A DNA stretch of 64,000 nucleotides from an uncultured Spirochaetales bacterium (GTDB lineage Bacteria; Spirochaetota; Spirochaetia; Sphaerochaetales; Sphaerochaetaceae). The notes under the pieces are model-generated. The model made no database searches. It worked only from the letters and a program-made list of their open reading frames with translations, and was not told the DNA's origin. The DNA lies in assembly GCA_949285785.1 (NCBI GenBank), contig CASEAG010000016.1, forward strand, positions 1 through 64,000, read 5' to 3'. Below, in pieces: positions 37,003-45,132 of this stretch; within the stretch, counting starts at the first letter, position 1; each line of letters starts with the position of its first letter. The position numbers and the translations under genes were made by a program.

Positions 37003-37145
37003 TGTTGAAAACCTGTGCAATACCATCTCAAAACCTGTTCAAAACTCTGTTGAAAAGATGGACTTATGTTGAAAACCTCACGGTCTTTGTCCGGGTTTTA
37101 AACATTTCAACATTCAACACGATCCATATCAACAGGTTTTCAACA
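37003..37145. repeat. DnaA-box-like cluster A (TTTTCAACA)
   Basis: Exact 9-mers TGTTGAAAA at 37003-37011, 37048-37056 and 37067-37075, and TTTTCAACA at 37137-37145. Near-matches TGTTCAAAA (37036-37044), ATTTCAACA (37104-37112) and CATTCAACA (37111-37119). The 9-mer differs from the E. coli box TTATCCACA at two positions; it recurs in cluster B together with TTTTCCACA, which supports its being this organism's box variant. Confidence 0.65.
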
Positions 37146-37208
37146 TGCTTTACATGAATATAAGTGCTTACATGACAGATAGATGCAGAGTTTTAAACAA
37201 TTGAACAG

Positions 37209-37261
37209 CCATTATTACTATTACCATTAGGAGAAAAAAAAAATGATAATAATGATAATGG
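37209..37261. repeat. AT-rich imperfect inverted repeat (candidate unwinding element / dnaN leader hairpin)
   Basis: 20-nt arms at 37209-37228 and 37242-37261 pair at 17 of 20 positions around a 13-nt purine loop. The right arm is a trinucleotide-periodic run of GAT/AAT. It lies 64 bp after the last box of cluster A and about 100 bp before the dnaN ATG. Confidence 0.6.
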
Positions 37262-37363
37262 AAAGGTCATGAATGGTTTTCCGTGCAAATACGGAGATAC
37301 TACTTTTTTTCCATCTTTTGACTTATACTTGCCAATGAATGAGAAAGACCACAGGAGGAGTCC

Positions 37364-38464
37364 ATGAAGTTCATCTGCCAAAGAGATACGATCCTTTCTG
37401 AAATAGAGCATGCAAACAGCTTCACAAGCCAGAGGAACGCACTGTCGATATCGTCAAACGTACTTCTCGAGAACTTCCAGAACACGCTGACGATAAAGAG
37501 CACCGACACCAAGATGGGCTTCACCACAAGCTTTCCTGTGATCACAGAGGTTCCAGGTTCCACTACGGTCACGTGCGACAGGTTCCAGTCTATTCTCAAG
37601 TCCCTTCCTTCAGCCGACCTCATATTCAACGAAGAGGATGGAAGGATGAACATCGCGGTCAGCGGGAACGAGAACATAAAGTTCAACCTCAAGACGATAG
37701 ATGCGGACAGATTCCCGGAGCTTGTGACCTGCGACGTTCCTTATTTCTCCGTGTCGCAACGCGACTTCTTCGACATGATACACAAGACATCGTTCTCCGT
37801 AGGAAACGACGAGGCGAAGTTCTTCCTGACAGGCGTCTACATGGAGAAGAACAGCGAAGGACAGCTCGTCATGGTCTCGACAGATGGAAAGAGGCTGAGC
37901 TGTTCCAGAAAGTTCTTCGAGCAGGAGATACCCGAATTCAGGTCGTGCATCATCCCCATCAAGTTCCTCAATCAGCTGATGTCGATCGGAAGCGGGGAAG
38001 GACTGCTTTCGATAGCTGTCACCCCGTCATACATATTCGCCGATGTCAATGGCCATGTAATCTACTCCACGCTCATCACAGGAACATATCCTGCATATCA
38101 GAGGGTCATACCATCGTCATTCAGCTATGAATGCAGAATCAGGGTGAACGAGCTGCTCGACGGCCTTGCACAGGTATCGCTGTGTGTCGATGCCAACAGC
38201 AAGAAGATATTCATAGACCTTGGAAGAAACGGCATACTCCTTTCCAGCGAGAACGCGGAGATCGGTGATGCGAAGGTCATGATCAACTGCGACTACGACG
38301 GTCCTGACACTACGATTCCATTCAACTACAGCTTTCTGCAGACTCCTCTCAAGCTGATGGAGACGGAGTATGTGAAGATCTGTTTCAACAGTCCCAATGC
38401 GGCACTTGTCGTGCAGCCTGAGCCGGAACGCGACTATCTGTTCGTGATAATGCCGATGCACTGA
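37364..38464 (+). CDS. dnaN: DNA polymerase III beta sliding clamp
   Basis: 366 residues, the normal length for three clamp domains. Starts MKFICQRDTILSEIEHANSF with AGGAGG 5 nt upstream. Typical features are GKRLSCSRKF (domain 2, compare TDGHRLA of E. coli) and the C-terminal YLFVIMPMH, the P-M-(R/H) hydrophobic-pocket end. The stop overlaps the recF ATG by one base. Confidence 0.96.
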   Translation: MKFICQRDTILSEIEHANSFTSQRNALSISSNVLLENFQNTLTIKSTDTKMGFTTSFPVITEVPGSTTVTCDRFQSILKSLPSADLIFNEEDGRMNIAVSGNENIKFNLKTIDADRFPELVTCDVPYFSVSQRDFFDMIHKTSFSVGNDEAKFFLTGVYMEKNSEGQLVMVSTDGKRLSCSRKFFEQEIPEFRSCIIPIKFLNQLMSIGSGEGLLSIAVTPSYIFADVNGHVIYSTLITGTYPAYQRVIPSSFSYECRIRVNELLDGLAQVSLCVDANSKKIFIDLGRNGILLSSENAEIGDAKVMINCDYDGPDTTIPFNYSFLQTPLKLMETEYVKICFNSPNAALVVQPEPERDYLFVIMPMH

Positions 38465-39552
38465 TGCTGTTCAAGGAACTCAAGTACTTCAACTTCCGCA
38501 ACATAGCCAACGGAAGCATCCACACGGACAGCAGGAACGTCATCCTCGAAGGATGCAATGGCCAGGGCAAGACCAACATACTTGAATCCGTATACATACT
38601 CTCCTATGGATCCTCCTTCCGGACAGCCAACGTGAAGGAGGCCATAGCATTCGGCCAGCAGAGGATGCATATAGCCGCAATCGCCCAGGATGAGGATGGT
38701 CAGCTGAGAAAGGTTGAATACATAAACCAGCAGGGCAAGAGAAGAATCATGCTGGATGGCAAGACGATACATGACAGGAAGGATCTGATATACAGCTTTC
38801 CAGTCATAGTCTTCAGTCATGAGGACATAGATTTCGTGAAGGGTGAACCCGAGTACAGGAGAAGGTTCTTCGACCAGACATTCAGCATGTACGATCCCTT
38901 ATATCTCGACAGTCTGCGAAGCTACAGAAGCATACTTGCCCAGAGGAACGCAGCAATAAAGTCCGGTCAGCTGTCGCTGATCACATTGTATGACGAACGT
39001 CTTGCCAGACATGGACTGGAGATATCCCACAAGAGAATGAAGGGTGTCGAGGACTTCAACAGGATATTTCCCGACCTGTACAGAAGGATATCCGGAAGTG
39101 ACATCGACATCACCATAAGATACCAGAGGTCATGGAAGGACCTGTCGAGCGTCGATGAGGTGATGGAATATCTTGAGTCCACGAGGGACAGGGACATAAG
39201 GATGATGACGACCTCTTCTGGGATACACAGGGACAGATTCACCGTCTATGACCAGAACGGTCCATTCGTCCAGTCCGGCTCCACAGGACAGATAAGACTG
39301 GCCTCCGTACTATTCCGTCTGGCACAGTCCAGGTTTTTCAATCAGATGACAGGAAAATTGCCTGTAATCCTAGTAGATGATGTTCTTCTTGAGCTTGATG
39401 CGTCGAAGAGGGCATCGTTTCTCTCATTGATGGATGGATACAGCCAGGCGTTCTTCACCTTTCTGCCGGACGAGAAATACTTCGCTGCGCGAAAGGATGA
39501 TATGATCGAATACGTCGTAGAGGAAGGAAAGGTTGGCAAAAAGGCGCAATAG
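38464..39552 (+). CDS. recF: DNA replication and repair protein RecF
   Basis: 362 residues. SMC-like ATPase that loads RecA at gaps with RecO and RecR. Walker A GCNGQGKTNILES near residue 30, ABC signature region QSGSTGQIRLASVLFRLAQS, Walker B PVILVDDVLLELD. It overlaps dnaN by one base and the DUF721 gene by 20 bases, so dnaN-recF-DUF721 is one translationally coupled unit. Confidence 0.96.
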   Translation: MLFKELKYFNFRNIANGSIHTDSRNVILEGCNGQGKTNILESVYILSYGSSFRTANVKEAIAFGQQRMHIAAIAQDEDGQLRKVEYINQQGKRRIMLDGKTIHDRKDLIYSFPVIVFSHEDIDFVKGEPEYRRRFFDQTFSMYDPLYLDSLRSYRSILAQRNAAIKSGQLSLITLYDERLARHGLEISHKRMKGVEDFNRIFPDLYRRISGSDIDITIRYQRSWKDLSSVDEVMEYLESTRDRDIRMMTTSSGIHRDRFTVYDQNGPFVQSGSTGQIRLASVLFRLAQSRFFNQMTGKLPVILVDDVLLELDASKRASFLSLMDGYSQAFFTFLPDEKYFAARKDDMIEYVVEEGKVGKKAQ

Positions 39553-39835
39553 CTGGCAGGAGACCACATTGGGAGAATATCTTCATCAGATAGAGAGCGA
39601 ACTGATGAAGGCATCCGGAGGCGGGGACCCCGTCATCAGACATTGGCAGTACATAGCAGGTGATGTGATGAAGGATCATGTGTTCCTCGAATCCGTCGAC
39701 GAGTCGACTCTTGTGGTCAGATGCGACCATCCCGCATTCGCCAGCTATTTCCGGATGCACCAGAAGGAGGTCATCTCCAGGCTCGAGGAGATGTTTCCCC
39801 AGTACGACATAAGAAAGGTCAGGGTGATGAGCTGA
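39533..39835 (+). CDS. DUF721 protein (post-recF)
   Basis: About 100 residues from a TTG at 39533 inside recF, preceded by GGAAGGAAAGG. The central segment HWQYIAGDVMKDHVFLESVDESTLVVRCDHPAFASYF is the DUF721 core (a DciA-like fold). Related proteins occur right after recF in treponemes and other bacteria, and DciA-type members load the replicative helicase where DnaC/DnaI are missing. A helicase-loading role here is inference. An ATG at 39605 would give a shorter product missing conserved residues. Confidence 0.75.
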   Translation: MAKRRNSWQETTLGEYLHQIESELMKASGGGDPVIRHWQYIAGDVMKDHVFLESVDESTLVVRCDHPAFASYFRMHQKEVISRLEEMFPQYDIRKVRVMS

Positions 39836-39865
39836 TGCATCCTTTGAATAGCCGTATCATGACAA

Positions 39866-39916
39866 TTGACTGTTTTGCATTATTTATATAGAGTTGCAAT
39901 CCGGACACTTGTGTCC
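39866..39916 (+). promoter_or_regulatory. rpmH promoter region with leader palindrome
   Basis: TTGACT at 39866-39871 with TATAGA (39887-39892) or TAGAGT (39889-39894) as the -10, followed by the 14-bp perfect inverted repeat GGACAC-TT-GTGTCC at 39903-39916 about 40 bp before the rpmH ATG. Promoter spacing is imperfect. Confidence 0.4.
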
Positions 39917-39953
39917 ACCCGATATTGAATCAACGATTATTGGAGAATAGAAA

Positions 39954-40121
39954 ATGAGTTACAAAGGTAAGAGGACTTATCAGCCCAGCAAGACGAAGAG
40001 GACAAGGAAGTTCGGTTTCAGAGCCCGCATGGCCACGAAGGGAGGACGTCTCGTACTGGCCCGCCGCAGAGCAAAGGGCAGACACAGTCTCACCGTTTCC
40101 GATGAGAAGAAGCCTTTCTAA
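39954..40121 (+). CDS. rpmH: 50S ribosomal protein bL34
   Basis: 55 residues, slightly longer than the usual 44-50 owing to a C-terminal tail. The family core [24 protein letters not shown] and LARRRAKGR is intact. TGGAGAAT precedes the ATG. Its last 20 bases overlap the rnpA start, a compact rpmH-rnpA arrangement that couples the two. Confidence 0.97.
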   Translation: MSYKGKRTYQPSKTKRTRKFGFRARMATKGGRLVLARRRAKGRHSLTVSDEKKPF

Positions 40122-40461
40122 GATAGAGATCATACGCAGAAGGCAGGATATCGATCGCATTTTCAAGCATGGTAGGAAAGTATCGTGCAAGGGAATGCGA
40201 TTGATGATTCTTGAGAACACGCTTGGATTCGACCGCTTCATAGTCATCCCTGCCAGAAAGTACGGCAATTCCGTGCAGAGGAACAGGATAAGACGTCAGA
40301 TGAAGGAGATTTTCAGGCTGTACCCCGGAAGAATCCTGCCGGATGATGAAAAGACCACTGGTCGCGATATTGCCTTGGTAGTGTATCCCGGAAAGGTCTC
40401 CTCCTATTCCTTGCTTGAGTCCGACTTCCATTCGCTGTTGGACAGGGTGGAGAGGAGATAG
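40102..40461 (+). CDS. rnpA: Ribonuclease P protein component
   Basis: 119 residues. Protein subunit of RNase P, which matures tRNA 5' ends. Basic and small, with the RNR-type motif [17 protein letters not shown] at about residues 55-71. The ATG at 40102 lies inside the rpmH coding region in another frame. The gap to yidC (76 bp) contains no yidD. Confidence 0.95.
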   Translation: MRRSLSKIEIIRRRQDIDRIFKHGRKVSCKGMRLMILENTLGFDRFIVIPARKYGNSVQRNRIRRQMKEIFRLYPGRILPDDEKTTGRDIALVVYPGKVSSYSLLESDFHSLLDRVERR

Positions 40462-40537
40462 TTCCCGACTTTCCTCTTTAAGCAGAGTATTCCGATTCCC
40501 GCTTTCCGTATCCGCTTTGAGGCAACAGAGGAGAAAC

Positions 40538-42301
40538 ATGGATAGGAATACCATCATTGCAATCGTTCTTTCCGTCATTGTGATCACTGTCGGAATGACG
40601 GTGAACGCCGTCTTCTTCCCACAGGACTATTCCACCACCCAGACCACCACTGGTGAGAGCTCAGTCGTGGAAGTCGTCGATAATGGGGAAGGAGTCGATG
40701 TCGTAGCCGTATCGCAGGCTCCGGATGATCAGGAGTTCACAGTCGAGACAGAAGCCTTCTCGATCACGCTCGATCCTGCAGGAGCCTCCGTATCGAGTAT
40801 CAGGCTCAAGAATCATCTCGAGAGCTCCACTGGAGAGCCCGTGGAGCTGGTGCTCAGGGATTCCAGTGGAAGAAACGCCTTCCTGCTGTATCCGGGAACT
40901 GGCCTGGACGATCCCATCGAGGATGTCTTCTCCTATGAAATGGTGGAAGACGATAACGTCATAAGCGTCATCTTCTCGCAGGAGTTCGAGGCTGAGGGTT
41001 CGACTTTCACGATAACCAAGAGCTTCGCCTTCCCGAAGAGCGAGGAGTACCTGTTCCGCGTAAGAGTCGAACTTGCATCAATCGATGGCACGCAGTTGCC
41101 GATTGATGCATATTCTCTTGGCTATGACCCGCAGATAGGACCTTATTTCGAGGAGCTGTCCAACAACTACGGCGAATACAGGAGAATGTTCTACGTCGAG
41201 GCCGGAGACGACAAGAGGAGAAACATCACCGATTTCGAGAATGGACAGGCCCTGTACGATGAGCCCATTGGATGGGCTGCCGTCGCAGGCAAGTACTTCA
41301 CGGTGATCGGAGTTCCCGATGATGATGCGGCTTCATATACCCGCTTCCACCAGTCTACCGGGGACAGCGAGATAAGCCAGACGAACAGCTTCTACTTCAC
41401 CAGAAGCGGAATCTCCTCCGCCTCCGTCAGCGACATGTACAGCTACTATGCAGGACCGAAGCTCTCGAGCACGCTCGCCATCTACGATGTGGCGAACGAC
41501 AACACGTTCGGCTTCACGGATCTCCATCTGGATGAGGTTCTGGACTCGTCATCATGGCTCGGCTGGTTGCAGACGCTGCTCAAGTGGATACTCAACATAT
41601 TCTACAGGCTGATTCCGAACTATGGCGTCGCGATCATCCTCTTGACGATTCTGGTCAAGCTGATCCTTCAGCCGATTTCCAAGAAGGGCATGGATTCGAC
41701 CGCGAAGATGTCAGCCCTCGGTCCGAAGGTGAAGGAGCTGCAGGACAAGTACGCAGACGATCCGAATGCTCTCAACGCCGCAATGGCCAAGCTGTACAAG
41801 GAGGAGGGCATCAGTCCGATGGGATCCTGTATACCGATGCTGATACAGTTCCCGATATTCATAGCTTTGTATGGCCTTCTGAGCACACATTACGAACTGC
41901 GTGGTGCGATGTTCATCCCCGGATGGATTCCAGACCTGTCCGTGCCTGATACCGTATTCACTCTGCCATTCAGGATCCCGCTGCTTGGAAACGGCATACA
42001 TCTGCTTCCGATAATCTATACGGCATCCATGATCTTCTCCATGAAGATCACGCAGACGACCAGTACTCAGACCGGACAGCAGGGGATGATGAAGTTCATG
42101 ACATACGGCATGCCGCTGATCTTCTTCTTCATCCTCTACAATGCACCTTCCGGACTCCTTCTCTACTGGACGGTGATGAACTTCATCTCGATCATCCAGC
42201 AGGTATACGTGAACAAGAAGAAGACCAGAAAATATGCCGATGAGATCCAGGCCAGGGAAGAGGCCAAGGTCAACAAGTACAAGAGCAGGAAGAGAAAGTA
42301 G
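40538..42301 (+). CDS. yidC: Membrane protein insertase YidC
   Basis: 587 residues from the ATG at 40538 (GAGGAG just upstream). The N-terminal signal-anchor helix (about 4-26) is followed by a large beta-rich periplasmic domain (~60-340). The five-helix Oxa1-type core holds YGVAIILLTILVKLILQP, with the conserved cytoplasmic hairpin (KKGMDSTAKMSALGPKVKEL) and GSCIPMLIQFPIFIALYG. The periplasmic domain is the form found in diderm bacteria. The C-terminus is basic. Second-last gene of the rpmH-rnpA-yidC-jag order. Confidence 0.97.
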   Translation: MDRNTIIAIVLSVIVITVGMTVNAVFFPQDYSTTQTTTGESSVVEVVDNGEGVDVVAVSQAPDDQEFTVETEAFSITLDPAGASVSSIRLKNHLESSTGEPVELVLRDSSGRNAFLLYPGTGLDDPIEDVFSYEMVEDDNVISVIFSQEFEAEGSTFTITKSFAFPKSEEYLFRVRVELASIDGTQLPIDAYSLGYDPQIGPYFEELSNNYGEYRRMFYVEAGDDKRRNITDFENGQALYDEPIGWAAVAGKYFTVIGVPDDDAASYTRFHQSTGDSEISQTNSFYFTRSGISSASVSDMYSYYAGPKLSSTLAIYDVANDNTFGFTDLHLDEVLDSSSWLGWLQTLLKWILNIFYRLIPNYGVAIILLTILVKLILQPISKKGMDSTAKMSALGPKVKELQDKYADDPNALNAAMAKLYKEEGISPMGSCIPMLIQFPIFIALYGLLSTHYELRGAMFIPGWIPDLSVPDTVFTLPFRIPLLGNGIHLLPIIYTASMIFSMKITQTTSTQTGQQGMMKFMTYGMPLIFFFILYNAPSGLLLYWTVMNFISIIQQVYVNKKKTRKYADEIQAREEAKVNKYKSRKRK

Positions 42302-42308
42302 GTTGGAT

Positions 42309-42989
42309 ATGTATAGAGAATTCGAAGGAAGAAACGAGCAGGAGGCCATAGACAAGGCCATACAGGAACTTGGACTGGACAGGGAGGACTTCGACGTCGA
42401 GGTCGTCTCATCCCAGAAGAAGACGCTCTTCAAGAAGGGGAGCGTGACGATACGTGTCAGCGTTCCAGACCAGGATGACGAAGACGAGATGGATGACGGG
42501 GATTATGTCCCCCAGCCGGGAAATGCCCTCGAACCTGAGAGCGAGAACGAGAGAAGCATAATCTCGTTCGTCGAGACGCTGATCGCCAAGATGGGCTACA
42601 AGGCAAAGGTCGTGATCAACTTCAGGCGTGACTACAAGATCGGTCTGGACATAGTTAGCGACAGCTCGTCGATCCTGATCGGACGCAAGGGCAAGAATCT
42701 CGATGCCATACAGCTTGTGGCCAATGTATATGCAGGAAATCTCGACAAGGACTACAAGATCATCGTGGACAGCGAGAACTACAGGATGCGCCATGAGGAG
42801 CAGATCGTCCGCACAGCATTCAAGACCGCGGCGATCGTCAGGAAAACCCACAGAAGCAGGCTGCTTCCACCCATGAACCCGTTCGAGAGGAGACTGATCC
42901 ATACGGCTCTCAACGACTACGAGGGAGTCGAGACCAAGAGCGAGGGAGAAGGACTCTACAAGCAGGTGAGGATTCTTCCGGTCGATTGA
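42309..42989 (+). CDS. jag: RNA-binding protein Jag/KhpB
   Basis: 226 residues from the ATG at 42309. The Jag-N domain (REFEGRNEQEAIDKAIQ...LKKGSV-type strand) is at 1-50, followed by an acidic linker (PDQDDEDEMDDGD), a KH domain with IGRKGKNLDAIQ at about 125-136, and a C-terminal R3H domain (LLPPMNPFERRLIH). KhpB binds RNA and influences cell elongation and division in Gram-positives. It follows yidC by 7 nt and ends at a strong terminator. Confidence 0.94.
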   Translation: MYREFEGRNEQEAIDKAIQELGLDREDFDVEVVSSQKKTLFKKGSVTIRVSVPDQDDEDEMDDGDYVPQPGNALEPESENERSIISFVETLIAKMGYKAKVVINFRRDYKIGLDIVSDSSSILIGRKGKNLDAIQLVANVYAGNLDKDYKIIVDSENYRMRHEEQIVRTAFKTAAIVRKTHRSRLLPPMNPFERRLIHTALNDYEGVETKSEGEGLYKQVRILPVD

Positions 42990-43007
42990 GCGGTGGTAGT
43001 GTCATTC

Positions 43008-43043
43008 AGGCTGCATTTCCAAGCGGGATGCGGCCTTTTTTTT
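43008..43043 (+). terminator. jag terminator
   Basis: Stem AGGCTGCAT (43008-43016) with ATGCGGCCT (43028-43036, one T-G wobble), followed by a run of eight T. Confidence 0.9.
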
Positions 43044-43054
43044 GTCGTCTCGTA

Positions 43055-43100
43055 TTGACAATTCCAGGTTATCAATCTAATCTTTAATCAAGAATGATTA
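43055..43100 (+). promoter_or_regulatory. perR promoter with operator-like inverted repeat
   Basis: -35 TTGACA (43055-43060), 17-bp spacer, -10 TAATCT (43078-43083). Directly after it, at the expected transcription start, is TAATC-N6-GATTA (43085-43100). Auto-repression by the PerR/Fur-like product is the simplest reading. Confidence 0.6.
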
Positions 43101-43116
43101 CTGATAAGGAGTCATG

Positions 43117-43512
43117 ATGGCGATAACCCGTAACACGATGCAACGTCAGGTAATCCTTGATTCGGTACGCTCGATGCACACGCATCCAAGCGCCGAGGAG
43201 GTGTATGATGTCGTCGTGGAGAAGGACAGCCGCATCAGCAAGGGAACCGTATACAGAAATCTCGGACTGCTCTCGCAGACAGGGCAGATCAGGAAGATTC
43301 CGATGCCGGGAACACTTGCCGACAGATATGACTTCAATCTTGCCCCACATCATCATGCCATATGCAGAAAGTGTGGTAAGATTGTGGATGTGTACGCACA
43401 GGACATGATCCGGAAGGTCTGGTTCGACGAGGATTTCTCCGTCGAACAGGTCGATCTGGTGTTCACGGGACTGTGCAGTGAATGCGAGAAAACTGGCAAG
43501 ACCAGAGAATAG
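43117..43512 (+). CDS. Fur-family regulator, PerR-like
   Basis: 131 residues from the second of two ATGs (43114/43117); AAGGAG at 43106-43111 fits 43117 better. The winged helix occupies the N-terminal half ([30 protein letters not shown]). Two CxxC pairs (CRKC and CSEC) form the structural zinc site, and APHHH plus downstream acidic residues make the regulatory metal site. Members with this layout next to rubrerythrin are usually PerR, sensing peroxide through Fe-catalysed His oxidation. It is 13 nt from the rubrerythrin gene, a peroxide-defence operon. Confidence 0.9.
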   Translation: MAITRNTMQRQVILDSVRSMHTHPSAEEVYDVVVEKDSRISKGTVYRNLGLLSQTGQIRKIPMPGTLADRYDFNLAPHHHAICRKCGKIVDVYAQDMIRKVWFDEDFSVEQVDLVFTGLCSECEKTGKTRE

Positions 43513-43525
43513 GAGAAAAGGAAAG

Positions 43526-44068
43526 ATGGAACTCAAGGGTAGCAAGACCGAAAAGAACCTGCAGACCGCATTTGCCGGCGAGAGCCAGGCAAGGAACAAG
43601 TACACCTACTTCGCATCCAAGGCGAGGAAGGAAGGCTATGTCCAGATCGCCAAGATCTTCGAGGAGACGGCCGACAACGAGAAGGAGCACGCAAAGCTCT
43701 GGTTCAAGCTTCTCCAGGAGAACGGAGAGATCGGAACCACGGCAGAGAACCTCAAGGCGGCTGCCGAGGGTGAGAACTACGAGTGGACCGACATGTATGC
43801 GACCTTCGCCAAGGAGGCCGACGAGGAGGGCTTCAAGAAGATCGCCGCTCTCTTCAGGGGCGTTGCCAAGATCGAGGCCGAGCACGAGCAGAGGTATCTG
43901 GCTCTTCTCAAGAACGTCGAGGAGGGACTCGTATTCTCCCGCGACGGCGAGATGGTCTGGAAGTGCTCCAACTGCGGACACATCCACATCGGCAAGAAGG
44001 CTCCGGATGTATGCCCCGTCTGTGCACATCCCCAGGCCTATTTCGAGCTTCAGGCGAAGAACTACTGA
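43526..44068 (+). CDS. rbr: Rubrerythrin
   Basis: 180 residues from the ATG at 43526 (AGGAGAAAAGGAAAG upstream). Peroxide reductase of anaerobes. The ferritin-like domain carries the diiron ligands with E..ExxH twice: [10 protein letters not shown] and [11 protein letters not shown]. The C-terminal rubredoxin domain has CSNCG and CPVCAHPQ. Co-transcribed with the PerR-like gene and followed by a 12-bp terminator stem. Confidence 0.96.
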   Translation: MELKGSKTEKNLQTAFAGESQARNKYTYFASKARKEGYVQIAKIFEETADNEKEHAKLWFKLLQENGEIGTTAENLKAAAEGENYEWTDMYATFAKEADEEGFKKIAALFRGVAKIEAEHEQRYLALLKNVEEGLVFSRDGEMVWKCSNCGHIHIGKKAPDVCPVCAHPQAYFELQAKNY

Positions 44069-44088
44069 GATCGTCTGTACGGAAATGA

Positions 44089-44117
44089 AGGAAAGGCTCC
44101 AGAGCGGAGCCTTTCCT
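44089..44117. terminator. Terminator rubrerythrin / kinase gene
   Basis: Perfect 12-bp stem AGGAAAGGCTCC (44089-44100) with its complement at 44106-44117, loop AGAGC. The T tract is weak on both strands. Confidence 0.7.
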
Positions 44118-44124
44118 CGTCTTC

Positions 44125-45132
44125 TCATCGTTTGAACGAGCTTTCCAGATACCGCCTTATGCCGTCGGCCTCATTGGCCGGGAACTGGGCTCCCAGATGT
44201 GAGATTATCTCCCCGGCGAGATAGCTGGCGATTCTTCCGCTGGTGAATGCATCGTATCCGTTTGCGATTCCATACAGGAACCCTGCGGCGTATGTGTCTC
44301 CGGCTCCCGTGGTGTCCACAGGATCCGTCGCACCCTGTACCGGAATCTGCTCTATGACGCCGTCATCCGATACGAACGACCCCTTCTTCCCGTTCTTGAC
44401 CACTGCTATCCTGCACAGCTTCGACATGCTCCTGCAGCATTCGTATGCATCGTAGTTGTCGAAGAGGAACCTGGCCTCCTCGCTGTTCGCGAAGACGATG
44501 TCGCAGTAGTCCCTTATCAGATTCAGGAACGTCTGTCTGTATCGCCCCACGGCGAACGGGTCGGCGACATCGAATGCGACCATCTTCCCGTGTTCTCTGC
44601 AATATTCCAATGCACGCTTTACAGCACCTTTCTGATGTTCCGTATCCCACATGTATCCTGTGAAATAGAACAAAGATGCCTTCTCGAGGCTATCGATGTC
44701 GACATCATCGCTGTTGAAGCAGCGGTTCGCCCCAAGATAGGTGTTCATCGTCCTCTCTCCATCAGGGGTGAGCAGGATTATCGATGTTCCGGTCGACTCG
44801 TCGTATGTCACCAGCTCGTCCTGCAACCCTATAGATGACAGCTTGTCACGGTAGATATGTGCAAGTTCGTCGTCTCCGACTCCGCCTGCGAGTGTGGTCT
44901 CCACACCCAGCATCCTCAGCGTGACCATCGTGTTCGGACAGCTTCCTCCAGGCGAGTAGACAAGCTTCTTGTCCTTGAGATACGAAATGATGCGGCCGTG
45001 CCTCTCCCGGTCGATGAGATGCATCGTGCCCTTGTACAGCGAAAGCCGGTCCAGGTCTTCGTCGTCGACGTAGGCCAGGATGTCTATCAGGGGATTGCCT
45101 ATCCCGTATATCCGCATCGGCTGGTTTGCCAT
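44125..45132 (-). CDS. PfkB-family carbohydrate or nucleoside kinase
   Basis: 335 residues from the ATG at 45132; the longer upstream frame is antisense to the neighbouring gene. Ribokinase fold with motif 1 GGSCPNTMVTLRMLG (about 41-55) and motif 2 DTTGAGDTYAAGFLYG holding the catalytic Asp. The N-terminus GIGNPLIDILAYVDD and the ANRCFNS segment resemble the adenosine-kinase branch, so a nucleoside is the likeliest substrate, a fructose-type sugar the alternative. The ATG shares one base with the stop of the upstream phosphotransferase gene (TGATG), so the two are made together. Confidence 0.82.
   Translation of the reverse strand: MANQPMRIYGIGNPLIDILAYVDDEDLDRLSLYKGTMHLIDRERHGRIISYLKDKKLVYSPGGSCPNTMVTLRMLGVETTLAGGVGDDELAHIYRDKLSSIGLQDELVTYDESTGTSIILLTPDGERTMNTYLGANRCFNSDDVDIDSLEKASLFYFTGYMWDTEHQKGAVKRALEYCREHGKMVAFDVADPFAVGRYRQTFLNLIRDYCDIVFANSEEARFLFDNYDAYECCRSMSKLCRIAVVKNGKKGSFVSDDGVIEQIPVQGATDPVDTTGAGDTYAAGFLYGIANGYDAFTSGRIASYLAGEIISHLGAQFPANEADGIRRYLESSFKR

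Larger units (their letters stand above)
36920..37363. other. dnaA-dnaN intergenic region, conventional oriC position
   Basis: 444 bp without a gene. In order: the dnaA terminator, a cluster of TGTTGAAAA/TTTTCAACA elements and near-matches (37003-37145), a short spacer, an AT-rich 20-bp imperfect inverted repeat flanking an A-run (37209-37261), and the dnaN ribosome site. A DnaA-box cluster followed by an AT-rich unwinding-type element between dnaA and dnaN is the arrangement known for Borrelia and many other bacteria. Confidence 0.7.

Noticed and set aside
37242-37261. GAT/AAT repeats as a canonical DnaA-trio
   Set aside because: The trinucleotides run in the opposite polarity to the described 3'-GAT-5' trio, so I only call it an AT-rich candidate unwinding element.
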